From a virus: DNA of 31,067 bases. Of this stretch, positions 1-7,132 are shown in pieces; within the stretch, counting starts at the first letter, position 1, and the number at the start of each line of letters is the position of its first letter. The translations under genes and the position numbers were made by a program. The DNA is taken from positions 1 through 31,067 of the IMG/VR virus record IMGVR_UViG_3300035670_000909; one strand, written 5' to 3'. The notes beneath the pieces are model-generated. The model saw only the letters and a program-made list of their open reading frames with translations. It did no database searches and was not told the origin of the DNA.

Positions 1-45
1 ATACTTTTTTCCGTACTTTACTATGTAATAAATGAATAAACTATT

Positions 46-1698
46 ATGAAACAATCTATTAAGATTCTAAATAAATTAAGTAACACAGATTTTGTTGCGG
101 CTACCGGTGTGTATAATGTTAGAAATTTACACCATGTAAAATCAAAGGAATTTGAATCTAAGGTTTTGGCATTATTAATACAACATAAATTAATCCCCGC
201 TACTGATCTAAAGGGTTCTGAATTTTCTCAGAAACCGCTTACAGTATGTGGTATTGATAGTGATGGAAAATTATTTGATTCATATCAAAAATTGGTAGAT
301 TTTTATTTACCGGTGGAAAATTTGTATATAGAATGTACAGAGCGTGCTTCCGATGGTAAAGAACATGAAACATATTCAATTACACAAGGATTAACTCATA
401 AGGCGAGAATTAGTGATAAAAATGATACTTTAGGTGTTACACCTGATTATGTTTTGTTTCATGAAAAACCATTATCTCCAACTATTGAACGTAGATTATT
501 GGATAATGGTGTTAAATATATAGTCGGATTACCTGCAATTGATAAATATTTATCTGATATTTCTAAAAAACGAAAAAAAATACAACGTTTAATATTAAAC
601 ATGGGGTATGTTAAGATGATTAAATTTACCGATTTGGTTGATAATGACATTAATCGAAAAATTAATTGGCCACATGTATATAAATTGGTTAACAGTATTC
701 GGACATTACTAAACGGTGGTAAGATTGAAGTTGGTCTAATTAGACCATTTACTGCAATCTATGTTAAGAAAAAATTGATGTTAGTTGATGCACATCATTT
801 AAAAGAAGCTGTTAAAATATTGAAGGATTTTTACAATTACAAAGTAGATTCAGTGCCGGTCATGGTGTTAGGTCACTTAAACAATTTAAGTGCGGATGAG
901 GTTGCTCAATTGATGAGTTCTCTAAACACAATTACATTAAAGTGGGATAATTTTTCATATGTTAATTCTTGGGAAGTTACTTTTTATAAATTAATCGCTC
1001 AATTTACCGCAAAAAAGAATGTAGAAAAGGTTAAGATTTATAAAAATAAACATTATCCATACAAAACCTTACGTGATGATATTTTGGAAGTTGCAGGGCA
1101 TTATGGTGGAAAAAAACCATTAACTGGTGGAGTATCAATATTACCTGCATATGGATTTACAGATTTGGCATCTGTATCAAATTGGGGTAGTAATATGAAT
1201 TTGGTTAAAATAGGAGAGTTATCATATAATGAGCATGAATATATGAAGTATAGAAATCCTATTAAAAATGCTATCATAAATTTAATAACTGCACACTATG
1301 AATCTAGAAAATCACATACAAACTTATTGAAAGTTCATAAAGGTGGACTCTTTATAGTTAATGAGAATGACGATACTAAACGTAAATTCATATTTCCTAA
1401 AATTAGTAGTAAAATATTACAACAATTAGCTACATCATTGAGAGTATTATCGTTTAAAAATGAATCTCTATTTGAAGAAGTGGTTGAATTATTAACTAAG
1501 GAATTTTGGAAGAATACATTTTTACCAGAATTTAAAACACAATCTAATTTCGAGAAAGTGACTAGTAAAAAAATATTATCATTTCCAGATGATGCTAATA
1601 AAATGAAGCTCTTTATAGAAGGAGATGACGAAAACGGAATACGTGGTGGGGTTATTAACTTTATGACAAAACAACTGAAAATAGCCGCAAAGAAATAG
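46..1698 (+). CDS. ParB/Srx-like domain protein
   Basis: This gene encodes 550 residues. Residues about 229-260 read like the N-terminal ParB/sulfiredoxin fold: a strand ending in GLIRPFTAIYV, then LMLVDAHHLKEAV, which resembles the family pattern of a preferred value followed by D/G-x-H-R/H and a helix. Phage members of this superfamily include DNA-binding and nuclease-like proteins, but the ParB arginine motif is not obvious here and no helix-turn-helix was recognised. The N-terminal 200 residues and the C-terminal 200 residues match nothing I know. The start at 46 follows an A/T-rich leader with no Shine-Dalgarno. A hairpin terminator lies 25 bases after the stop, so the gene ends a transcription unit. 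The function is unknown; DNA binding is an inference. Confidence 0.5.
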   Translation: MKQSIKILNKLSNTDFVAATGVYNVRNLHHVKSKEFESKVLALLIQHKLIPATDLKGSEFSQKPLTVCGIDSDGKLFDSYQKLVDFYLPVENLYIECTERASDGKEHETYSITQGLTHKARISDKNDTLGVTPDYVLFHEKPLSPTIERRLLDNGVKYIVGLPAIDKYLSDISKKRKKIQRLILNMGYVKMIKFTDLVDNDINRKINWPHVYKLVNSIRTLLNGGKIEVGLIRPFTAIYVKKKLMLVDAHHLKEAVKILKDFYNYKVDSVPVMVLGHLNNLSADEVAQLMSSLNTITLKWDNFSYVNSWEVTFYKLIAQFTAKKNVEKVKIYKNKHYPYKTLRDDILEVAGHYGGKKPLTGGVSILPAYGFTDLASVSNWGSNMNLVKIGELSYNEHEYMKYRNPIKNAIINLITAHYESRKSHTNLLKVHKGGLFIVNENDDTKRKFIFPKISSKILQQLATSLRVLSFKNESLFEEVVELLTKEFWKNTFLPEFKTQSNFEKVTSKKILSFPDDANKMKLFIEGDDENGIRGGVINFMTKQLKIAAKK

Positions 1699-1723
1699 TA
1701 TATACTGACATAATTTCCGAAAG

Positions 1724-1757
1724 AACCCCATATCATTCATTGGTATGGGGTTTGTTA
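1724..1757 (+). terminator. Rho-independent terminator after ParB-like gene
   Basis: A 9-bp perfect stem, AACCCCATA pairing with TATGGGGTT, encloses an 11-base loop and is followed by a T-rich but interrupted tail (TTGTTATT). It lies between the ParB-like gene and hsp20 and should separate the two transcripts. Confidence 0.7.
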
Positions 1758-1792
1758 TTATAGGAGTAGATTTAAACTAAAAACTAAATATT

Positions 1793-2218
1793 ATGATTAT
1801 GCTAACAACACAATTAACAAAACGTCCATCAATGTTTGATGAGTTCGATTCACTATTTTATGGTTTCCCAAAATTAGATGCATTCCAAAATTGGGATACT
1901 TCACCTTTGTACTCTCAAACTTCATATGCATCGAGAGTGGAAAACGATACGCTAGAGGTTGTTATTTCGGTTATAGGCCACGATCCTAAGAATGTGAATG
2001 TGGAACTAACCGAAGATAAAATCACCGTTAAAGCAAAGAAAAATACCGATGATAAAACGTTGGCTTCTACCTTAATTAAAGATATAGATGATACCTTTAG
2101 ATTGGGTAAAGATTTTAACGGATTGAGTGCCAAAGCTAAAATCGAAAATGGTATATTGAAAATTACGGTTGAGAAGAAAGAAGAATCGAAACCAAAAAAA
2201 TTATCAATATCATTTTGA
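1793..2218 (+). CDS. hsp20: Small heat shock protein, Hsp20/alpha-crystallin family
   Basis: This 141-residue protein is a typical small heat shock protein, an ATP-independent holdase that binds unfolding proteins. A short variable N-terminal arm (1-43) is followed by the alpha-crystallin domain (about 44-130), with the family signature AKIENGILKITV near residues 113-124. A lysine/glutamate-rich tail ends in ISF, resembling the I-x-I/V tail that docks on neighbouring subunits. Hsp20 genes are common in T4-like phages of cyanobacteria and other marine hosts, where they are thought to help virion assembly or protect proteins during infection. The start could be 1793 or the methionine two codons later. 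Terminators flank it on both sides, so it is probably its own transcription unit. No TATTTATA motif precedes it, which suggests a different timing from the virion genes. Confidence 0.93.
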   Translation: MIMLTTQLTKRPSMFDEFDSLFYGFPKLDAFQNWDTSPLYSQTSYASRVENDTLEVVISVIGHDPKNVNVELTEDKITVKAKKNTDDKTLASTLIKDIDDTFRLGKDFNGLSAKAKIENGILKITVEKKEESKPKKLSISF

Positions 2219-2244
2219 TTTGATAAAAAAATGTGTTACAATGT

Positions 2245-2273
2245 AAGGAAGGATGCAAATCCTTCCTTTTTTT
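2245..2273 (+). terminator. Strong Rho-independent terminator after hsp20
   Basis: A 10-bp perfect stem (AAGGAAGGAT with ATCCTTCCTT) closes on a GCAA tetraloop of the GNRA type, and the sequence continues as a run of seven T. This is a textbook intrinsic terminator. Confidence 0.93.
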
Positions 2274-2282
2274 ATTTACGTA

Positions 2283-2290
2283 TATTTATA
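2283..2290 (+). promoter_or_regulatory. TATTTATA motif, candidate late promoter
   Basis: The octamer TATTTATA lies 12 bases before the ATG at 2303 and just after the hsp20 terminator, where a new promoter is needed. The same octamer recurs before six other genes in this window. The promoter role is inferred from recurrence and position. Confidence 0.5.
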
Positions 2291-2302
2291 TAATAAACAC
2301 TT

Positions 2303-2479
2303 ATGGCAAAATTCAGACAAAGAATTCAAGACAATAACGAAGCAATTAAACAAAGATTGCGAATTGTGCTTGATATGATGGGTGGTAATAGACCCGCATC
2401 TAACACAGAAGCAATTCGTTTGCTTAATGAGGTTAAACATTTAATAGATACTAATAACGATTTGTTAGACTTAGGATAA
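2303..2479 (+). CDS. Small conserved-looking protein, 58 aa
   Basis: This short gene starts MAKFRQRIQDNNE and ends NDLLDLG. It is mainly helical by eye and rich in charged residues (for example AIKQRLRIV and AIRLLNEVKHLID), with no membrane segment or cysteine. It begins 12 bases after a TATTTATA motif and its TAA stop at 2477-2479 is followed one base later by the ATG of the membrane protein at 2481, so the pair is probably co-translated. I do not recognise the family. The good start context, tight junction and position directly after a terminator and promoter support it as a real gene. Confidence 0.72.
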   Translation: MAKFRQRIQDNNEAIKQRLRIVLDMMGGNRPASNTEAIRLLNEVKHLIDTNNDLLDLG

Positions 2480-2480
2480 T

Positions 2481-3839
2481 ATGAAATTGAGAACCGTACT
2501 ATTAGGGTTGTCAGCTTTCTTTATCGCTGCGGCTGCAGCGTATTTTTCGGTTACAGGTTTATCTAAGTTATTTGCTGGTGCAACTACTGCTGTTATATTA
2601 ATGGCAAGTTCATTAGAATTTGGAAAGCTGATATCCGCTTCATTTTTATACGTATATTGGGAATCTATAAATAAAGTACTTCGAACCTATTTGTTAATAG
2701 GCGTGTGTGTATTAATAATCATTACATCCGCAGGTATTTATGGATTCCTAACATCCGCCTACCAAACAACAGCCGATCAATTGGATGTTATTAAGAAAAA
2801 GACAGAAGTTGTTGAATTGAAAAAACAACGATTCGAAGAACAGTTATTAGGATATACAACTGAAAGAACTTCTCTTAATCAATCTATTAGTGAACTATCC
2901 AAAGGTATTTCGAACAATGTTATACAATACACCGATGCAAATGGTAATTTGGTAACGACAACATCATCTGCTACTAGAAAAGCATTGGAAAAACAATTAG
3001 ATGATGCGAAACAACAAAGAGATGCAATTTCCTATAAAATAGAATCCCTCTCCGATTCTGTTACCAAATTAGACTTACAAGTAATAGAAATCACTTCCAA
3101 CAATGAGTTAGCAGCAGAAGTTGGACCTCTCAAATATATGGCAGAAATTACTGGTCAACCTATGAGTAGAGTTGTTAACTGGTTTGCTCTTTTAATAATC
3201 TTTGTATTCGACCCTCTTGCAGTAACATTAGTTATTGCTTTTAATACTGCCTTAAAAGTAGATAGAGGTGAATTACCAAAAACAACTTCATCTAAACCAT
3301 ATAAAGTATATGGTGATGCTGTAAATGATGCTGTAAATGATGCTGCAAATGATGGTGAACTAAAAAATAAATGGCGTAAAACGGGCATATTAGATGGTTT
3401 AAAACCAATTGATGCAAACAGACAAGCAGAGTTAGGTAAAGTATTCGAATCCGCTCCTGTACAAAAAATAGAAACAGATGAATCCGATTTTGATGAATTG
3501 GAATCATTTGATACTCCTTCAACCCAATCATTTGAAGATACCATCGCTTCGAACGAAGATACTTATGACACAGGTGAACCCACTCCTGATCCAGAATTAT
3601 CACAATTAACACAAGTTGTGGGTAAATTACCAATTGATTTAAATGAAGATGGTGAAGTTGATGGATGGGATACAAATGGTGATGGGTTGATTGATAAATT
3701 TACATATAAAGGTGCGTTGTTGGAAAATGGCAATGCACTTCCATATTATGCTAAACCAGGCTTTGATTGGAATAATAAAGCAGCTTGGATTAATGACCAA
3801 AACGCTGTTAATTATTGGATAACACATAGAAAAATTTAA
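2481..3839 (+). CDS. Multi-pass membrane coiled-coil protein with EF-hand-like loops
   Basis: This 452-residue protein has hydrophobic spans near 5-26, 30-52, 70-93 and 233-256. Between the third and fourth spans lies a coiled coil (about 100-215) rich in K, E, Q and S. After the last span a long acidic linker holds three near-copies of DAVN/DAAN. Near the C terminus two adjacent calcium-loop patterns appear, DLNEDGEVDGWD (386-397) and DTNGDGLIDKFT (397-408), which match the D-x-N-x-D-G EF-hand/dockerin-type loop. The segment after them ends WITHRKI. It should sit in the host inner membrane. A role in sensing, lysis control or superinfection is possible, but nothing in the sequence settles it. 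The ATG follows the preceding stop by one base (TAATATG). Confidence 0.8.
   Translation: MKLRTVLLGLSAFFIAAAAAYFSVTGLSKLFAGATTAVILMASSLEFGKLISASFLYVYWESINKVLRTYLLIGVCVLIIITSAGIYGFLTSAYQTTADQLDVIKKKTEVVELKKQRFEEQLLGYTTERTSLNQSISELSKGISNNVIQYTDANGNLVTTTSSATRKALEKQLDDAKQQRDAISYKIESLSDSVTKLDLQVIEITSNNELAAEVGPLKYMAEITGQPMSRVVNWFALLIIFVFDPLAVTLVIAFNTALKVDRGELPKTTSSKPYKVYGDAVNDAVNDAANDGELKNKWRKTGILDGLKPIDANRQAELGKVFESAPVQKIETDESDFDELESFDTPSTQSFEDTIASNEDTYDTGEPTPDPELSQLTQVVGKLPIDLNEDGEVDGWDTNGDGLIDKFTYKGALLENGNALPYYAKPGFDWNNKAAWINDQNAVNYWITHRKI
3315..3350 (+). repeat. Three tandem 12-bp in-frame repeats
   Basis: The unit GATGCTGTAAAT occurs twice and is followed by GATGCTGCAAAT, with a partial fourth unit starting GATG. 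It encodes the repeated tetrapeptide D-A-V/A-N in the linker of the membrane protein. Being in frame, changes in copy number would alter linker length without breaking the gene. Confidence 0.9.
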
Positions 3840-3848
3840 ATTAGTTAT

Positions 3849-4418
3849 ATGAAGAAGAAAAAAATACAAGTAATTCCACCCACAAAAAGTTACAGTGCGG
3901 AGGATGAAGTTAAGTTAAAAGATAAATTATCAAAATATTGTGAGAAACATAAACTCTATGCAGTATCCACTCAAACATTGGGGGCACCTTTTAGAGCAGT
4001 TTATATTAATACTCCTGAAACTAAACTATTACTAATTAATCCATATATCAAAACATTAGGAACGGATTTCATAAATTCATCAGAGGTATCCGAATTTGAT
4101 GACAACGGTAAGAAGGTTAGAGTGGTTAAGAGATATACACATGTAGATGTTGAAACCGATAATTTAGGATTGGTACGATTTGAAGGAGATATAAAGGAGA
4201 ATACTGCTGGTTTAAATGAATGTATTCTTGTGCAACAAATGATTGATCTTTTAAATGGTATTACGATACGAGATAAAAATATTAATCAACCGGTTGTGAA
4301 GCGTGTTAATTATGAACGCAATCAATTGGTATTGGCACGCTCTCCAAAGGGAATCGTTGAGCAAGTTAAATACAAACATATACAATCATTTGTTGATAAA
4401 GGGTACACAATACTATAA
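3849..4418 (+). CDS. Peptide deformylase-fold protein lacking the metal site
   Basis: This 189-residue protein follows the order of conserved blocks in peptide deformylase. YAVSTQTLGAPFRAVYIN (37-54) resembles the GLAAPQIG...R...V block, LINPYI (62-67) resembles the INP block, and ECILVQQMIDLLNG (124-137) aligns with the helix that normally carries HEXXH before a DHL-x-G sequence. Here the helix reads Q-M-I-D-L, so both histidines and the glutamate are gone, and the EGCLS cysteine block is replaced by NSSEVSE (76-82). It therefore should not bind the catalytic metal or remove formyl groups. Active deformylases are known auxiliary genes of marine T4-like phages, so this looks like a repurposed or decayed relative. 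It lies 9 bases after the membrane protein gene. The fold call rests on motif order only. Confidence 0.55.
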   Translation: MKKKKIQVIPPTKSYSAEDEVKLKDKLSKYCEKHKLYAVSTQTLGAPFRAVYINTPETKLLLINPYIKTLGTDFINSSEVSEFDDNGKKVRVVKRYTHVDVETDNLGLVRFEGDIKENTAGLNECILVQQMIDLLNGITIRDKNINQPVVKRVNYERNQLVLARSPKGIVEQVKYKHIQSFVDKGYTIL

Positions 4419-4422
4419 TATT

Positions 4423-4683
4423 ATGACATACATTTTAATTACATTACTTTTAATTTCAATTGGTATAAACGTTGCTTTATATATAGGAAGTAGTAGAGCA
4501 TTATCTAAAATTGAATATTATGAAAATTTTATATACTCTCGTAGAGATGCATATAAATTATTATTAGCTAACATACGCTTGTTGGATTCTAAACAAATCT
4601 TTGAAAAAGATGACGAAGTTGGTGTTACATTTACTGCAATAAAAAATGAAGTAGAAGAATTTGAAAAAATAATTGAAGAATAA
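4423..4683 (+). CDS. Small single-span membrane protein, 86 aa
   Basis: The longer reading frame opens at 4303, but the better start is the ATG at 4423, which follows the preceding stop by 4 bases in the usual TAATATTATG context and gives an immediate membrane segment. Residues about 2-21 are hydrophobic (YILITLLLISIGINVALYI). The remaining residues are charged and helical, ending in an acidic tail (EEFEKIIEE). The predicted layout is one N-terminal anchor with a cytoplasmic or periplasmic coiled coil. The last base of its TAA is the A of the sigma factor ATG, so the two are translationally linked. I do not recognise the family. Confidence 0.75.
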   Translation: MTYILITLLLISIGINVALYIGSSRALSKIEYYENFIYSRRDAYKLLLANIRLLDSKQIFEKDDEVGVTFTAIKNEVEEFEKIIEE

Positions 4684-5408
4684 TGGGAAGAACTAAAAAA
4701 GCTACTACTGCTCCAAACAAGCAGTATTTCACACAAGAAACAGAAGATGCTATCGTTGCTTATAATAAAAGCGAATCTGATAGAGAAAAAAATGCACTAT
4801 ACTCAGAATATATAAAATATCCATTTGAAAAAATTTCTGAAAATGTTTTAAACACTTATAAGTTTTCATATTTTGATGATTCTCCCGCTGATGTTAAAAG
4901 AGAAGTAGTTGCGCATATGATATCAAAAATTTATATGTATAAACCAGAGTCTGGAAAAGCATTTTCTTATTTTACTAGAATGGCTTTAAATTATTTAATA
5001 ATATTAAATAACGCAAATTATAAACGATATAAGCAGACTGATGTAATATCTGCAATGCCTGAAAATTGGGATAGTTCGGAAGATCCTGCGGTATTGGAAG
5101 CAAGTGAAACTCATTCAGAATTTAGAAATCTAATGTTACAATATTGGGATAAAAAATTGAACACTGTTTTTGACAAACAAAGAGATATACAAATAGCAGA
5201 CTCCGTTTTAGAGTTATTCAGACGAGTTGATTATATTGAAAACTTCAACAAGAAGAATTTGTATTTGTTAGTAAGAGAAATGACTGGGTATAAAACACAT
5301 TATATTACAAAAGTTATTTCTACTATGAAAAAACACCAGGATATAATTTTAGAGGAATACTTAAATTCTGGAGATATTACAATAGAGGATGAGATTTTTT
5401 TTAAATAG
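4683..5408 (+). CDS. gp55: Late-transcription sigma factor, T4 gp55-like
   Basis: This 241-residue protein resembles the gp55 family, reduced sigma-70 factors that direct host RNA polymerase to phage late promoters with the sliding clamp and gp33. The similarity lies in the sigma region 2 helices: an opening YFTQETEDAIVAYN, then VKREVVAHMISKIYMY, then GKAFSYFTRMALNYLI and NNANYKRYKQ at about 90-120. T4 gp55 is about 185 residues, so this one is somewhat longer. The final residues IEDEIFFK are acidic and aromatic, like the C-terminal clamp-binding motif of T4 gp55, though this is an inference. It begins by a one-base overlap (TAATG) with the preceding gene. A TATTTATA motif follows its stop directly. 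Its presence fits the repeated upstream octamers as its targets. Confidence 0.72.
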   Translation: MGRTKKATTAPNKQYFTQETEDAIVAYNKSESDREKNALYSEYIKYPFEKISENVLNTYKFSYFDDSPADVKREVVAHMISKIYMYKPESGKAFSYFTRMALNYLIILNNANYKRYKQTDVISAMPENWDSSEDPAVLEASETHSEFRNLMLQYWDKKLNTVFDKQRDIQIADSVLELFRRVDYIENFNKKNLYLLVREMTGYKTHYITKVISTMKKHQDIILEEYLNSGDITIEDEIFFK

Positions 5409-5416
5409 TATTTATA
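5409..5416 (+). promoter_or_regulatory. TATTTATA motif, candidate late promoter with minimal leader
   Basis: The octamer begins on the base after the sigma factor stop codon and ends only 4 bases before the ATG at 5421. If it acts as a -10 element, transcription would start at or next to the ATG, giving a leaderless or nearly leaderless baseplate mRNA. Confidence 0.5.
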
Positions 5417-5420
5417 ATAT

Positions 5421-5876
5421 ATGGCAGCTAGCAATTCAACAAACTTTGTATTATTTGGTGAGAAAAAATTATCAGATTTATTCGAAGAAATCTATTCTAA
5501 TCAGCGCACTAAAAAACAGAAAATTGCTGATTTAATAGAAGAATTTAGAAAAACAATTAGACATGCTGGTGATATTCCAGAAGTAGGAGTTGTCATTAAA
5601 GATTTAATAAAATTTTCGGTAGATAATGATGCATTGTTATTACAAATGGCAACCATTGCACAGAGATTAATAGCTGCTGAAAATAAATCACCTGGTGATG
5701 ATGGATTTTTAACACAAGCTGAAAGAGAACAATTATTAGAAGAATTAGAACAATCTACAAAACAAGCCGAAACCGCACCTGTTAAGAAGATAGAAAATTT
5801 TGATGATGAATTGGAGGTTATTAAAAATAAACTTAATAAGATAAGCAACCCAAATGGTGGAAAGATTTCTTCCTAA
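5421..5876 (+). CDS. Unrecognised protein preceding the gp5-like gene, 151 aa
   Basis: The protein is largely helical. Residues 15-75 are amphipathic (LFEEIYSNQRTKKQKIADLI, VVIKDLIKFSVDN), followed by QMATIAQRLIAAE and a glutamine/glutamate-rich coiled segment (EREQLLEELEQSTKQAE). The C terminus, NPNGGKISS, overlaps the start of the next gene by 23 bases in a different frame. There are no cysteines and no membrane segment. As the first gene of the baseplate block it may be a hub component or an assembly chaperone, but I do not recognise the family and this is based on location only. Confidence 0.72.
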   Translation: MAASNSTNFVLFGEKKLSDLFEEIYSNQRTKKQKIADLIEEFRKTIRHAGDIPEVGVVIKDLIKFSVDNDALLLQMATIAQRLIAAENKSPGDDGFLTQAEREQLLEELEQSTKQAETAPVKKIENFDDELEVIKNKLNKISNPNGGKISS

Positions 5877-7131
5877 ATATACAACTGAGCATGCTAGAAC
5901 ATCCACTCAAACGAATACGACTTCAAAACCCGTTTCGATTTTTGCAGTTGTAAACAAAGTATATTATGTATATACCGAAGATGAATCAGGAAAATCTGTT
6001 AAAATTCCTGGTACAATTGAAGTATCTCCCATTGGTTCTGGGTATCAATCTGCTATTATTACTGCATATCCTTTAGATGAATACAACTTAACAATGCCAT
6101 TGCCAAATGAGATTGTTGAAGTTTTTATGCATTTGAATCCTAAATTTTATAGGAGACCTAGTGTGAGTGCAACAATTAATTATTCTGGATTTAATATTGA
6201 TGGTTCTTCACCTGATAATATAACTCCTATACAATCTAAAGCGGATTATAAAAATCAATTAGTAACTAAAACTGGTGCGTCATCTAAAGAACGAAAGTTT
6301 GGTGATACGTTCACACCATCTGATAACGTACACCGATTAAAAATATATGATGGTGATACTATTATTCAGTCTAGATTTGGTCAATCTATTAGATTTAGTG
6401 GGTATAATAATGTAGAAGGTAAAGAACACCCTACTATAATAATTCGGAATAAAGAGTCCGCAGATAGTGCTAATAAACCATTATCACATACTACGGAAGA
6501 GGATATAAATAAAGATGGTTCTACTTTACTAATTGGTAGTGGCAAATATACATCTAATTTTCTTCCTGGTACAGTAAACAATGGTAAGAGTAATTTTAAA
6601 TTAAAAGTATATGAACCACAAAAATCTAGAAATGCTTATAATTTTTCATCCAATAAAACTAAATATGGATTTGAAGAGTATCCTAGAAAACTTGATGGTA
6701 ACCAAATAATAATAACAAGTGATAGATTAATTTTTTCTAGTCGATTGAATGAGATTATTTTTTGGTCTAAAGGCCAATACGGTGTAATTACTGATTCGGT
6801 TGCATCGATTGATGCGGAAAAAGGTATTAATTTAATCTCACATAATGGTGATATTGATTTAGAAGGTAATAATATAAACTTTAATACTAAGAACGGAACT
6901 TTAAATCTTGGTACTGGTAAAGGTAAAACATTAACACCCACAGTTGACGGTAAAGCATTAGTTGAATTACTTGGTAAAGTAATAGATGAGATGGAAAATC
7001 TTTGTTTGGGTGGAGTACTAACTCCATCTGGACCAGCGAGTGGTATAAATCCTGCTAATAAAGCTAGGTTAGCAAATATAAGAAACACGTTAACTTCATT
7101 ACTATCACAAACCGTTTGGATAGCAAAATAA
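5854..7131 (+). CDS. gp5: Baseplate hub/spike protein, gp5-like
   Basis: This 425-residue protein resembles the gp5 family of T4-like marine phages, the central spike that pierces the outer membrane. Residues about 25-100 look like an OB-fold domain (PGTIEVSPIGSGYQSAIITA, then MPLPNEIVEVFM). A family hallmark follows at about 170-200: DTIIQSRFGQSIRFSGYN, then PTIIIRN. The region from about 285 to 365 has short beta repeats (IIITSDRLIFSS, GVITDSVASIDAEKGINLIS, DIDLEGNNINFNTKNGTLNL), consistent with a trimeric beta-helical needle. I see no lysozyme domain, which T4 gp5 carries between these parts, so cell-wall cleavage must be supplied elsewhere or is absent. The start overlaps the previous gene by 23 bases. 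Confidence 0.75.
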   Translation: MVERFLPKYTTEHARTSTQTNTTSKPVSIFAVVNKVYYVYTEDESGKSVKIPGTIEVSPIGSGYQSAIITAYPLDEYNLTMPLPNEIVEVFMHLNPKFYRRPSVSATINYSGFNIDGSSPDNITPIQSKADYKNQLVTKTGASSKERKFGDTFTPSDNVHRLKIYDGDTIIQSRFGQSIRFSGYNNVEGKEHPTIIIRNKESADSANKPLSHTTEEDINKDGSTLLIGSGKYTSNFLPGTVNNGKSNFKLKVYEPQKSRNAYNFSSNKTKYGFEEYPRKLDGNQIIITSDRLIFSSRLNEIIFWSKGQYGVITDSVASIDAEKGINLISHNGDIDLEGNNINFNTKNGTLNLGTGKGKTLTPTVDGKALVELLGKVIDEMENLCLGGVLTPSGPASGINPANKARLANIRNTLTSLLSQTVWIAK

Positions 7132-7132
7132 T

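Noticed and set aside
1762-1767. AGGAG-like run before hsp20
   Set aside because: It lies about 28 bases before the ATG, too far to act as a Shine-Dalgarno site.
3292-3675. Minus-strand open frame of 127 codons rich in His, Leu and Gln
   Set aside because: It is the shadow of the linker and tail coding sequence of the membrane protein; composition is unnatural and there is no start context.
4303-4422. Upstream extension of the small membrane protein to 4303
   Set aside because: It would overlap the deformylase-like gene by over 100 bases; the ATG at 4423 fits the usual junction and exposes the membrane segment at the N terminus.
6504-6511. TATAAATA on the + strand, identical to the T4 late promoter
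   Set aside because: It lies inside the gp5-like coding sequence, far from any start, and no other canonical copy was seen in a gap.
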